A DNA stretch of 64,000 bases, taken from Hymenochaete sp. R1 (lineage: Eukaryota > Basidiomycota > Agaricomycetes > Hymenochaetales > Hymenochaetaceae). This document shows, piece by piece, positions 35,054 through 46,846 of the stretch (position 1 is its first letter; each line of letters starts with the position of its first letter). The notes under the pieces are model-generated. The model saw nothing but the letters and a program-made list of their open reading frames with translations. It made no database searches and was not told the origin of the DNA. Both the position numbers and the translations under genes were made by a program. Location: positions 1 through 64,000 of the forward strand of contig JAFREE010000106.1 in assembly GCA_019400425.1 (NCBI GenBank), in the 5' to 3' direction.

Positions 35054-35411
35054 GGTCGTAATAAAGGAAAAGGGGGAAAGGTAAGGTAAGTGAACGGAGG
35101 GAAAGGGCAACAACGCTCTTTTAGACCTTACTGCGACTTAGCCTACGACGCGTTCACTGGATGATTACATAACACGCAGCATACACTGCCCTAGCCCAGC
35201 AGACGCAGACGCTCATCCATTTAATACATGCACTCAGAAATGCGCATCTCGCAGATTGCTATGCTGCAGACAGCTAGAATTGTACAAGAAAATGCCATGA
35301 CTAAAAAGAGTTGAATGGTATTCAAGTTACAGTCACACGACCTCTTTCACAGGCACAAGCACGCAGCCCATTCGCTTCTCAATCACTGTTTCCTTCGATT
35401 TTACGCAGCGT

Positions 35412-36048
35412 TCAGCCAAGATTCAGACGGAAAATATCGTTAAGTCTATTAGATAGGCACAAATATCCTGTATTAGCCGCATATACACAGTACATATGTG
35501 CATTGGACGTACACGTAGTAGCTTCCTTCTTCTGGCATCAAATGGAACGTTTGGCTGAACTGAAGCGGGTGCTCTCCATCGTCGATCTGGTGCCGAGCTC
35601 GTTTTAGCAGCTGATTGAAGGAAGCTTGCAAGAAGAATACCTTCAATATGCCCATCACAGTGACGATCAAGCTAGCGACCGAAGCTGACGAGGGCTGAGC
35701 ATCAATAGTACTGATCTGGTGTTGGACGGTCTGGAATGGCAGGGACTGTATGCGTAATTAAAAGGGCAAGTACGAGTCAGCTAGTCAACCACGCGCATGA
35801 CACTCATTGGACGTACGGTCAGCTTCTCGACAATCGCTTCAGCTCCATTGTTTTGAGTGCCCTCCCAAGACATCATTGAGGTAGGCCGCTGTGCACGGGA
35901 GGCCGGTAGCAACCAGCCATCAGATACAAGTCACTGCGGAAGATGGAAGCAGACGGACGTATAACGGTGAGAGGTTCTTGCGGTCCTGATCAAAGATCGA
36001 GTAGTAGTATTGAGTGAACTGATTTGCGATGTCCTGTACGCTAGACAT
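35412..36048 (-). CDS. NTF2: Nuclear transport factor 2
   Basis: Imports RanGDP into the nucleus through the pore. Five exons (35959-36048, 35817-35888, 35641-35745, 35513-35586, 35412-35445) total 375 nt, or 124 residues, the usual size. The start MSSVQDIANQFTQYYYSIFD, the central TVQHQISTIDAQPS and QFSQTFHLMPEEGSYYV, and the end NDIFRLNLG are typical. The upstream in-frame ATG at 36114 is not conserved. It lies 358 bp upstream of VPS1 in the same direction. Confidence 0.95.
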
Positions 36049-36314
36049 GATGACGAGCAACGGTATGGGTGTGGTCACGACACGAAGAGAACAGAAGGGC
36101 TTAGGGAGTGGCAAGTAGGCTCCTAATAAGTCCTAAGCAAACAATTCGCGCAGGACTAGACTAGACTTAGTTCAACGGAAGTCAAGTGATCGACGCATGA
36201 TCGACACTTGATTCGCTTTGATGCCGGCACGAGGGATAGTGATCATCTCTCTGTCCTGTCCCGTGTATGATCAAAAAGGCCCAAGCGTGGCGTTGGCGGA
36301 TTGAAATTGAAGGA

Positions 36315-37920
36315 ATGGCAGCGTCTGGCATCTCACATACAGGCGCTAATCGTCCAGCAATGCGTCGAAAGTCGTCAGCCCAGACTCTCCTCAGCTCCTT
36401 CAAGAGCCCCTCAAACGTACCCACAACAGCGCCTGCTACCCAGCTTACCATGCAGATTCCCGCTGCGCTCAACTCGGGACTTAGCTCCTACCCCGGTGCC
36501 GGGCACGGTGGTACGACCGGAACACCCATATCGACCACCCAGAGGGAATGGGACACGCAGTCTATGAAGTCGGACTCGACTGCTCCCGGAAACCAGATAA
36601 ACGGGAGTCCTGCAATGCCGCAGAGCGTGAGCTTGGAGTCTCTACGGGATATAACAATGAAGAGGATGATCACGCTCACTTATCTACGGAATATACATGA
36701 AGGGTGTGTAGCGTCATGCAGCCTTTCTGGAATGACTCTGACGCGTATTTCCTGCAGGAGGAGCCATTGGTTCAATACCGTCAAGATGTCTCGCGAGCTC
36801 TTGGACAAAGAGTTCAATAACGAGAAGATGAAAAAGCGGTTTGTGCTCCCGCGATGCCTATTCCTATGCTGGCGAACTCATATAATTGAGCAAGAACATT
36901 ATCGTTTGCAATTCTCGGCATGTCACTGTCTATAGTATTCGACAATACAAACGCCAATGATCTCCTTAAGAGCCTACTCAACATCCTCACGGAATACGAT
37001 CAATCCAAGGAAGAGAATTACAGGCCCAAGATGGTGGGCTAGATTTCCTATTTTTTATAAACAGAACTCACGCCAAGCTGTTATACAGAGATTTTTCAAA
37101 TCAAACAAAATGCCACGGCGAGGAACGAATGCGATGCATGACTATGCAGTCCCGGTCTCTGACGTTGGTGAAGCCTCATACCTCGTCGCCCCTCACATCG
37201 TGCGTTTTTCCAACGCCCACTTTAGATCCATTTCATTGACACATAATTTAAAAATATAGCCCTTCCCTCTCGACTACCACCAAACCCTCCTTTCCCTCTT
37301 CGATATCCTCTCCGAAGTCTACAACCGCCTCTCTAAGATACTCGGCCCTTCCCCCTTCCCACACGCAAATCAATATATGATGGGCCCTCTTGGAGTCCTT
37401 ACCCCCACCCCAGGCGTCTCCTACCTCTTCCACGGCTCACAGCACGGTTATGGTTCCCACCCAGGCGACTCGACCTCGAACTTCAACAATCCGAATAATA
37501 GCCACGGGCACTTGAACAACCCGAATCGGTCGAATGATGGGGACACGGCGAGTTTATGGGGGATTGCGAATGGGAACGGGAATGGAGGAACTGGGGTGGG
37601 TTCTGGGCACTTCTCGGTTGGGAGCGGGGGAGGCCCGGGAGGGATGATGAGTCCACCACCGAGCTGGTCGCCGGCGCTTGGGGATATGATACAGAAAGTA
37701 GATGCAAAACTGAAGGTTCGCGCTTTACACTCATATTTGAAAGTACTTTTATTAATGACGTTGAACATCTTACCAGAAACTCATTGGCATGCTGCTCAAA
37801 GAGCTCGACCAACTAGCGCGCAGCGCAATTAAAGAAGAACTCACCTCGCTCGACCCATTGCTCCGTAACTTAACGATACCGGAAGCACCAGACCAGTACC
37901 AGTTCGAAATGGGTTACTGA
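36315..37920 (+). CDS. Conserved fungal protein of unknown function
   Basis: Five exons in frame. The N-terminal 100 residues are Ser/Thr/Pro-rich (MAASGISHTGANRP start; an ATG 48 nt upstream is also in frame). A compact helical core follows: DITMKRMITLTYLRNIHEG, HWFNTVKMSRELLDKEFNN, ILGMSLSIVFDNTNANDLL and LLSLFDILSEVYNRLSKIL. Then come a Gly/Asn-rich low-complexity segment and a conserved-looking C terminus (KLIGMLLKELDQLARSAIKEEL, ending FEMGY). The folded blocks separated by disorder look like a conserved ascomycete/basidiomycete protein, but I cannot name it. No signal peptide or membrane segment. NTF2 is divergent from it across about 270 bp. Confidence 0.78.
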
Positions 37921-38423
37921 TCATATGCTTGCTCACATCTGTTGCGGACATCGGTTTCATTGCGTAATCGATTTCTATTAATTGTAGTGCTTTAACTTAT
38001 ATTCGGATTTCGTTTCGTGTCACCTTCGTCATACCCAAGATCTCCCCTTTAGGTTTGCTTCTCGTGCGCGAAGCATTACTCGTTACCCAACTTTGTAAAT
38101 ATGCATTTGTATCAGTGTAGACTTGTATAACGATCTTATCCTTCACACTGTAACTCGATTGAACGAGTTTACCAGGTTAACTTGAAAGCATTCATAGCGT
38201 GCGCCGCTGCAGAATCAGCTGAGAGACCCTTGCTTATGATTTTAGATCCGATTGGGACCTTTTCGGTGTCCGGTCGCTGAACAGAAATGACCTTTGTAGA
38301 GCATTTATCAGCCCAATCATCCTCGGAGATCCAATATCGATTTGATTTGTGTGAGGGTGAGGGTACTTATGCACCGTCGATCTTTACGCTCTCGCCCTTC
38401 CTTCCTCGACTACCACCACCACC
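37921..38423. other. Intergenic region, about 500 bp
   Basis: 3' end of the preceding gene and promoter of PRP38, both plus strand. A CACCACCACCACC run sits just before the PRP38 ATG. No gene seen. Confidence 0.5.
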
Positions 38424-39576
38424 ATGGCCAACACCACGATCCGAGGCGCGCAAGCCATCCATGGGCAGAATCCTCAGGTAAGCGTCCCATTGCGCAATAT
38501 TAGTGGGACGCACTCATGTAATTGTTTATCAATGTTTAATATAGTATTTGGTTGAGACCGTCATCCGAAGTCGTATCTATGAGTCGCGTTACTGGAAGGA
38601 ACACTGTTTCGCGCTCACCGGTACGTACTCATCTTAATACGATTTCTACCTTTACGAATTTGCAGCTAACTAATCGCCTGTTCAACCCTCTCGGGGATCT
38701 CTGTTGAAATGTGCCTCATCTTCTCCGCTTATGCGTCTTCCCATCCAAACAGCGGAAACCCTCATCGACCGCGCTATCGAGCTAAACACGATCGGAGGTG
38801 TCTACGGCAACCAAAAACCGACCGAATTCATGTGTCTTTTGCTCAAGCTCCTACAGATTCAACCAGAAAAGGAGATTTTGATTGAGTATCTGCAAGTGGA
38901 TGATTTCAAGTGCGTTATCCCTTCCTACTGCAATTCTATGAGTTCTTTGTATGTGCTGATCTTGAATATACTAGGTACTTGAGGGCGTTGGCGGCGATGT
39001 ATATTCGAATGACGTTTCGCGCTTCAGAGGTGTACGAGATCCTTGAACCACTCCTGAAAGACTTCCGAAAGATTCGACTTCGGAACATGGGTACGTTCTT
39101 CCTCCCCTTTGTCTTTCAACGTATTTACTTTATCGACTAAGTCTAACTTACAAACAGGAGGCTACACCTTGACATTCATGGACGAGTTCGTTGACCAACT
39201 CCTCCGCGACGAACGCGTATGCGACATTATACTCCCGCGGATGGCAAAACGCGATGTCCTTGAAGAGAACGGCGAGATTGGGCCGAGGAAGAGTCTGCTT
39301 TTGGATGCGATGGAGGGGAGGAGTGATGATGGGAATGAAGGAGGGAGGGATCGGAGTAGGAGCAGGAGCAGGAGTCGAAGTCGGAGTGGAAGTGAGAGCG
39401 GGGAGGATGGGGAGCGGTATGTGTCAAGGTCGCCTTCGCGGTCTCGGAGTCGGAGTGGGTCTGTATGTGCTGGAGAAAGGTACATTTCGAGGAGCCCTTC
39501 ACGGTCACGGTCTGCATCGCCGTATCATTCTCGAAGTCGAAGTATTTCTCCTGATAGGATGCCAATTGATGAATGA
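38424..39576 (+). CDS. PRP38: Pre-mRNA-splicing factor 38
   Basis: Component of the spliceosomal B complex needed for activation. Five exons (38424-38477, 38545-38620, 38753-38909, 38975-39090, 39158-39576) total 822 nt, or 273 residues. The PRP38 domain (about 1-180) shows ESRYWKEHCFALTAETLIDR, GNQKPTEFMCLLLKLLQIQP and MYIRMTFRASEVYEILEPL. The C terminus is an RS domain (SRSRSRSRSRSGSES, SRSPSRSRSRSGS), as in animal Prp38 and unlike budding yeast. RS domains bind other splicing factors after SR-kinase phosphorylation. Confidence 0.95.
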
Positions 39577-39727
39577 TACCTCCCCTCCCCTCACCCTCCG
39601 GGATTCACCAATTAAAAACACAATCCACCCGCGAAAAGAAGCACCTTTCGTTGTCACCCAGTCAAAAGATTATGAATTCATTGATTATCATGCAATGTAA
39701 ATATGACCTCTAATCCTAATGCAGACT

Positions 39728-40807
39728 CTAGTTCCTCTTCGGCTGCTCGAACACCTCTTTCTTGTATTTACCCAGCTGCTCCGAAAGCATCCTCCACCTG
39801 TCGTTTGCCAATGGATTCTTCTGCAGCGCAGACCCGGAGAGGTAGCCACGATTTCGCCAATTCATGTACCATTCTGTGTTCAAGATTTCAGAAAAACTTA
39901 GATTGTGCTACCAAAGAGAAAAGAACGAGAAATGACGCACGGATGTCTTGCCTCCTGGTCGGTCCAGCATCAAGCCTATCCGTCCGCCCCTTGACACAGT
40001 CCCGGAGAGCCAGTGGGTTATAGTACCGACAAAAGACGGAGCCGCCGAGCTTCTCAACCGCCTTAATGGCCGACTGGGACGCTCGGGAAGGTGTAATGTA
40101 AATTGGTTGCTTGAGCAGTTCCGCGCCCTGTTTTTCATGACAATGGATGTGGGATGTCAACGAGATGAGTTGGAGGTGATCAATAATAAAAGCAAGCAAA
40201 GGGCCTACGTCTCCCAAGAGTTTAATACCATCTTGGACATTGTTCACGCATCCGCTTAGAAGAAGTTCGCGGGCTGTGATAGGCTTCTCGGGACTGGAAG
40301 TAATTCTGCCTTGGTCAACCCACTGCTGCAGGCGATCCAAGTTAATAGGCGCCCAAGTTCGCTCCGTTCTGTTATTCAGGTAGGTTCACATGCCACCAAT
40401 AGGAGCAAAGTACACCGGAAATGATTTGGGATTATAATTAGCTTATGACCCAAGAATTCAAAGAAATCTCCAATGACGCACTGGTTCGTGAACCCTTTCT
40501 TCGGGAACCTTTTTAAAATGGTCGTCTGCCCACCCTCAAAGCCCAACCTAGGTTTCCCATTCCCAGCACGAGCCTTCTGACCCTTGTTACCCTTTCCTGA
40601 AGTCCCACCACGACCCGAACCGTCACCACGGCCCACGCGTTTTTGCTAGAGGAGCCAGGCCATAAAAAGCAAGAGATTAGAGCCAAGTTAATACACGTCG
40701 GTGTGTGAAAGAGGTCGGCAGCATACATTTTTTTGAGAGTTGTGGGCTGGCGAGAGGTTGAATAGATGGATACGGTTAGCTGTCGACCTAAATCGTGGTA
40801 GGGACAT
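39728..40807 (-). CDS. MRPL10: Mitochondrial large-subunit ribosomal protein uL15m
   Basis: Five exons total 738 nt, or 245 residues. The N terminus [19 protein letters not shown] is a mitochondrial presequence. The uL15 signature follows: [20 protein letters not shown], then [18 protein letters not shown]. The C-terminal half has the family [20 protein letters not shown] segment and a fungal extension ([20 protein letters not shown]) ending EQPKRN. It shares a 212-bp divergent promoter with the mitochondrial DNA polymerase gene, suggesting coordinated expression of organelle functions. Convergent with PRP38; stop codons are about 150 bp apart. Confidence 0.93.
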
Positions 40808-41019
40808 GGTCGACAACGTCGGAGATGAGCGAGTCGCTGCTGTGAACCGCGATGGGGGTTTGCGATTTGCCAAAGGGATCGACGATGGTCTCGGCAGATA
40901 TTATGGACTCGAGAATTCGACGATACCGAAACTCATCATCGACCTTCCCCGTCGTGCGCTGGATAGCCTCCTTCTTACAGTCACTGTTCATGATATCTTA
41001 GTGGCGTATTATTCAACAA
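40808..41019. promoter_or_regulatory. Short divergent promoter, uL15m / DNA polymerase gamma
   Basis: 212 bp separate the two start codons. The region is not strikingly AT-rich and has no TATA box. Both products act in mitochondria. Shared regulation is inference. Confidence 0.45.
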
Positions 41020-44000
41020 ATGCTTCATAGTGCTCGAAGGTCTGCAAGTTGCAGCCCTGGACCCTCACGAGCTATCCATTCAACCCAAGCCCGGAGAACT
41101 CTAAAACAGCTCGTGAAACGGCATGGCTCTGCTGCTGCTCAAAAAGTATCCAAGCCAACTCAATCGGTATCAAAAGGCAAGGGAAAAGAGCCCGTGAGGT
41201 ACCAACAGCCCGAGTTAGACGAGAGTGAGCCATTTATTATTCTTGATTGCTCAGTGTGACGGCTGACCCATCATTCATAGTAAAACGCAACGAAGTCGGT
41301 GTCCAGCTCCTCTCTCGCAGATTGCATCGGCAAATATTCAAAGGCGTCAACTTCCCCCCTCCAGACGCAAGATACGTAAGACTTGCCCGACAACACCTCA
41401 AAGCACACGACTTAGACTCTTCGCAAGGCTCCGTCTTACCAGAAACCAACTTTACCCTCCCTCCCCTTCAAGGCTCCTCAATCGATGAACATTTCCATCG
41501 AATAGGTCACAATGCATCTAAGCCCTGGATCGATATAGCGAACACCTTCTCTCGCTCCGGAATTCCACCCAAACCTGATTTCTGGCATCTCCAATCCGGA
41601 TGGACGAAGTATCATTTCCGAAAAGACGGATCGAGCTATTACGAGCATGTCTCAGCGCCTGACGAGGATATGCTATCGTTCGACATCGAAACTATGCCAA
41701 ATCAGCACCAGTTCGCAATCATTGCATGTGCGGTATCGCAGGACCATTGGTATTCGTGGATTTCACCTTGGTTACTAGGCGAGTCTGAAGATCCGCAGCA
41801 TTTGATTCCTTTAGGTGACCCGAAGACACATCGTTTGGTCGTTGGACATAATGTCTCATACGATCGTGCGCGAATACTTGAGGAGTATAGCTTAGAAGGA
41901 TCGAATACTCGGTTTCTAGATACCATGTCCCTGCACGTTGCCGTGAAAGGTATTTCTTCTCACCAACGTCCAGCTTGGATGAAGTATCGGAAATCCAAGA
42001 CCGAGGAGCGGGCGCGGAAGGAAGAAGCCATAGAGGCTGCAAAGGATCTTCTCTACGAGACGGAAGAAAAGAGCCGAACTGAAAGTGATTTGGCGAAAAG
42101 GGCTGAACTCAAGCGACTCCAGCAAGAAATAGAAGAGAGTTTGCCTCAACTCGTTGCAGATGAAACGTGGGATGCTACAGCCGACGCGGATGCGACGTCA
42201 AAGCGTTGGGAGGATATCACTTCCGCCAACTCTCTCGCAGACGTCGCAAAGCTACATTGCGGAATCGAGATCGGGAAAGAAGTACGGAACGATTTCATGA
42301 CGCATTCTCGAGAGGAAATCCGCGACAATATCGAGGAGTACATGGATTATTGTTCCTCGGACGTGGCATCCACGCATGCAGTCTACGCCAAAGTCTTCCC
42401 GGATTTCCTTAAAGCTTGTCCGAGTCCCGTCTCTTTCGCGGGTGTTCTCCGTATGGGCTCGAGCTTCTTGACTGTCAATGAGACGTGGGAGAAATATTTG
42501 CGAGATGCCGAGAATATTTATCAAGAGCTCACAGAGAAGATCAAAAATAAGCTTGTTGCGTTGGCGAAAGAGGCGAAAGAGTTGATGCATGACAGGGAAC
42601 TTTGGATTGACGACCCGTGGCTGAGTCAGTTGGACTGGGAACCGAAGGTCGCGGGGAAGTCTCGCGGGGTGGAGGCAAGCTCTTCAAAAAGCACAGTAAG
42701 TGTGAGCTACTCTTTTCTTTTCTGTTTCTAACAGTGGATCTACAGATTGAGGTCATCACGGATATGGAGCCACGTTGGTACAAGACATTGCAGAAGACTA
42801 GCGTTTTTCACCATTCTGTTATGAACAACATTTTACCGCTTCTTCTTCAAGCTCGATGCGACGGTCAGCCCCTCACGTACGACTCTTCGAAAGGGTGGAT
42901 GTACAAAACCGATCAAGGCCAAGAGAAACGCGCGTTTGATAGGAAAGCAACCGTTCATAAAATTATGGGGAAGTCCGTTGGCAAATCGAACTTTGACAAA
43001 GGCCGTCTTACTTTCTCGAATATGGAACTCGGAGGAGCGTTGCTCGAAGGCGATGAGAGCGATGTTCTGGCTTCCAAACTTCGGCGGCTCGCATCCGAGA
43101 CATTGCAAGTCGAAAACCGGGCGTCGAAAGACCCATGGCTTTCCCAGCTCGATTGGGAGCGCGCCAAAACGACCGAAAAGGTGAAATCGACGACGCCACC
43201 CGTATTGTGGCCAAAGTGGTACTGGGACCTTGCGAAACCAAAGAAAGACGTTCCGCCAGGCACGCCAGATCTTACCATTCGAAACCGTTTAGCGCCCCTC
43301 CTTCTCAAACTCAGTTGGTCAGGATATCCACTCGTATTTTCTAGGGAACATGGTTGGGTTTTCCGCGTCTCTTCAGGTGACAAGTTCGAAACCCGACAGA
43401 AAAATCTGGTTTTCTACGATCCAGCCGATGCAGCACTGCGTGATGATTCTCTGTATTTTGGAACATCATTCTATAAGCTACCACACAAGGATGGGGAGTC
43501 TGCAAACGTGGGCAGCCCATTTGGAAAGTCGTTCCTGAAGTATGCACAAGATGGCACTTTGGCGAGTCCAGGGGGCGACACGAAGGAGGCTTTGGACATG
43601 AACGCGCAGTGCAGCTACTGGATCAGTTCTCGTGACCGAATCGTCAACCAGTTGGTAGTTTGGGATGGAAGTGGTGAGGGACAGGTCAAATTGGGAGCCG
43701 AGCCGAATCCCGAGAGAGGAAAAGAAAAGTTAGGTGTGATACTGCCGCAGGTGATTACGATGGGTGCGGTGACACGAAGAGCGATTGAGAAGACGTGGTT
43801 GACGGCAAGTAACGCGAAGAAGAATCGCGTTGGGTCTGAACTCAAGGCGATGGTACGCGCCCCAGAGGGTTATGCTGTTGTCGGTGCCGATGTCGACTCC
43901 GAAGAACTGTGGATCTCGAGTGCAATGGGAGACGCACAATTCGGACTGCATGGCGCAACTGCTCTAGGTTGGATGACTCTAGAAGGCACGAAGTCCGCAG

Positions 44001-45181
44001 GAACAGACTTGCATTCGAAGACGGCTAGCATCCTTGGGATCTCGAGAGATCAAGCCAAAGTCTTCAACTACTCTCGGATCTACGGTGCTGGCATGCGGCA
44101 TGCCATCCTCTTACTTCTACAATCTAACCCAGGGATGCTGCCCGATGTCGCGAAACAACAAGCAGAAAAACTATACGCATCGACAAAAGGCAAAAACACG
44201 CACCGTACCGACGTCTTTGGTCGTAAGTTCTGGTTCGGCGGGAGCGAAAGTTACGTGTTCAATAAACTCGAAGAAATCGCCATGTCAGACCGTCCGCTGA
44301 CGCCTGCCCTCGGCTGCGGCGTTACATACGCTCTTTCCAAGGAATACCTCCCCGCTGGTTTTGGCACTGACTACATGACCTCCCGCATCAACTGGGTCGT
44401 CCAATCCTCCGGAGTCGACTACCTCCACCTCCTCATCGTCGCCATGGAATATCTGACAAAAACCTACGACATACGTGCGCGCTATCTCATCTCTGTACAC
44501 GACGAGCTTCGCTATCTCGTCGCTGAAGAGGACAAGTATCGCGCCGCTCTCGCGTTGCAGATCGCGAATTTATGGACTCGTTGTCTGTTTGCGTACAAGT
44601 TAGGCATGGACGACTTGCCGCAGGGTGTTGCGTTCTTCTCTGCTGTGGATGTAGACCATGTCTTACGGAAGGAAGTCGACCTTCCTTGTGTTACACCCTC
44701 CCAACCCAACCCCATACCTCCAGGCGAGTCCCTCAATATCGCAAAAGTCCTTGAGAAAACCAATGGGGGCTCCTTGTACCGGAACGGTCTCCCCATGGAC
44801 TCTGCCGTTACCGGTACCGGTACAGCACCCCTGCCTCCGTTATCGGAGTACACACCACCTAACTGCCTCGCCCATCGCGCTTCGAGCCCCAACTTCCTTC
44901 AAGCCCAGGCTGCATCAGACTTCAGCGAAGTAAAACGGCTCGCTGAGCTCGAGAGCGGCGTGAGGTACCTAGGGGATATTGGCGGGCCCAGGCCTCCCAG
45001 GCGGAACAAAGCAGGAAATGGCGGAAATGGTAAAAGTTCAGGCGGTGGGGGTAGGAATGGGAACGGGAACGGGGTCGGTAATGGTGGGGGAGGCCAGAAG
45101 TCTGGAACTGCCCTTACAAGGGTCCCCGAATCTTGGGTAGATGCTGAGGCTGAACGATACTTGGCGTCGAGTGGGGCATAA
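41020..45181 (+). CDS. MIP1: Mitochondrial DNA polymerase gamma, catalytic subunit
   Basis: Replicates mitochondrial DNA. Three exons (41020-41224, 41281-42695, 42746-45181) total 4056 nt, or 1351 residues. Presequence MLHSARRSASCSPGPSRAIH. Family A exonuclease motifs: DIETMP (Exo I), VGHNVSYDRARI (Exo II) and YCSSDVASTHAVY (Exo III). Polymerase motif A is VVGADVDSEELWISS, motif B RDQAKVFNYSRIYGAG and motif C VHDELRYL, so both activities should be intact. Beyond the catalytic core is a long tail with a Gly/Asn-rich stretch (about 45000-45100) ending WVDAEAERYLASSGA; I do not know a role for it. Spacer between exonuclease and polymerase is long and charged, as in other fungal Mip1. Confidence 0.96.
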
Positions 45182-45780
45182 GAGCATGAGGTGGTCCACC
45201 TTACGAAGGGTCAAGTCAGAACTGAGAGTATGGAGAGTTTGATGGTAACTTATTGTATTCTTTATTCAAATTTGCGAGACTAATTGGTTATGATTGTTCC
45301 GAAACATTTATACAATAATATATATGCTAGTAATGATTGTGTTTGTACTACTACGCTTTTCGCGCAGCGTTGGGTAAGTTCCTATGGTTCCTTTGACACG
45401 ATTAACACCTTCGTGAAAAGGCAAACGGCGAGAGAAAAAGTTGAATATACAAGAACGAGTGATGCTGATAACAATGCGATGGGGTATGACTGAAATGGGA
45501 GGGGTGCAAGGGAACAGGAAAAAGATGGGCGCCAAGTTGGATATGATGGGATGCGCTATACTAAGTGGCAAGTGCGACACAATGCAACAAATCAGCTATA
45601 CAAGGGAATGATAAATACCAATAGATAACAGAAGACAGTGTTGGAGATAGTTCAGGTATAGCACAGAACGTAGACGCTAAGTATCTGGCATCTGACAGTG
45701 AAGGCTTTCTTTAAGCAGAAGTGATGACGAGATTAGGTGTGTGAAGCACCGAAAAGCGCTAGTTGTTATGTCGCTCGATC
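45182..45780. other. Intergenic region, about 600 bp
   Basis: AT-rich just after the MIP1 stop, as expected for a 3' end (ATAATATATATGC near 45315). Open frames are short. Nothing recognised. Confidence 0.5.
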
Positions 45781-46846
45781 CTACGCAGTATTAGCATCAA
45801 TGAGCTCCGTCGAATCTCGCGTCCACACAATCTCCGACCTTCGGCGCCTTCCCAAATGACACGAAAGGGGAAGACATGGAACGGCGGGCGTTCTCACACA
45901 ACACGTTCGTCGCAGAATTGAAACGAGCTTCAAGTCTCGGTAGGCTGGGACCTCTAACACAGGAATGCGATTTCCGTCAACCTACGACTCTCGTCGTCTT
46001 CAATGTTCTCGGCATCTTTCTTCAGACTTCCCATGCGTCGCACACGGATAGCGCCCGAGACATCTTCGAGGTCGCCGGAATTGTCTCGGTAGTTGTTGAG
46101 CACCTGAGAAAGCTCCGCAGCACAGGCAAGGGGCGCGACTTCGGGAACGAGGTCAAGATGGCTGTCTTCAGACGGTGTGAGTGGCTCTTCTGGGGAGTGC
46201 GGCGGTAGCGGTGCCGGGGACGGAGATGTCGAAGGTAATGATGATTGCGGGGACATAGATCTGATGTGTTCTTTCGAGGGTTTCGATATAGGCGCCCTGA
46301 CGTGTTCGTCATCTACATTCCGTAGTCTTTCATTCGACGTGGCCTAAAACGTTTCATAAAACCAAGAACATTAGATGTCTGACAGCGAAGTAGACACGAT
46401 GCGCAGCGGGGGGAAAACATACCTCGTCGTCAAGCTCGATGAGAGCTTTCTCAGGCAATGGAGCCGATGCATCTTCGAAAACCATAAGGTCCTTCTTTTG
46501 GAGTATTGGAGAGCCAACAGCGGTGGTGTCTCCGTCACGGTATGCGCCATGACCATAGATCTTGCTCTGCGCGAGCAAGCCGTTCGCTTTGAGGGCTTCT
46601 GCGCGCCGCTGCATAGTTGCACTAGTTGTGGCGTCTGAAGTCGACGCGGTCGATGACTTCTTGCCAGAGAAAACGAGACTCTTGAATTTCTTCATCACGG
46701 ACTTGGATTTTTTCGAGGAACTACCTGGCTTCGAGATTGAAGCGTCAGTGAGCGCGAAGCTGGGGCATAACAGGTAAGCAGAGCGAAGGCAGCATAGCAT
46801 ATAAGTAGACTTACTTTGAGCTAGCTTGGAATTGAGAGTGAGACAT
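45781..46846 (-). CDS. Hypothetical Ser-rich protein
   Basis: Start MSHSQFQASS in a short first exon, then NFALTDASISKPGSSSKKSK and MKKFKSLVFSGKKSS, a basic N-terminal region. A conserved-looking segment includes KANGLLAQSKIYGHGAYRDG and PILQKKDLMVFEDASAPLPE. The next exon is Pro/Ser-rich (SPQSSLPSTSPSPAPLPPH) and ends in a helical block with ACAAELSQVLNNYRDNSGD. The frame stops at 45954 (AFLC). A downstream minus-strand frame ends RRRRSEIVWTRDSTELIDA plus three residues at 45781 and looks like a genuine C terminus, so a last intron is likely. I could not place that intron exactly. Family unknown. The open frame extending to 46923 upstream appears to read through leader. Confidence 0.55.

Noticed and set aside
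39162..39565. Antisense and shifted frames over the PRP38 RS region
   Set aside because: They arise from the repetitive SR codons and have no independent support.
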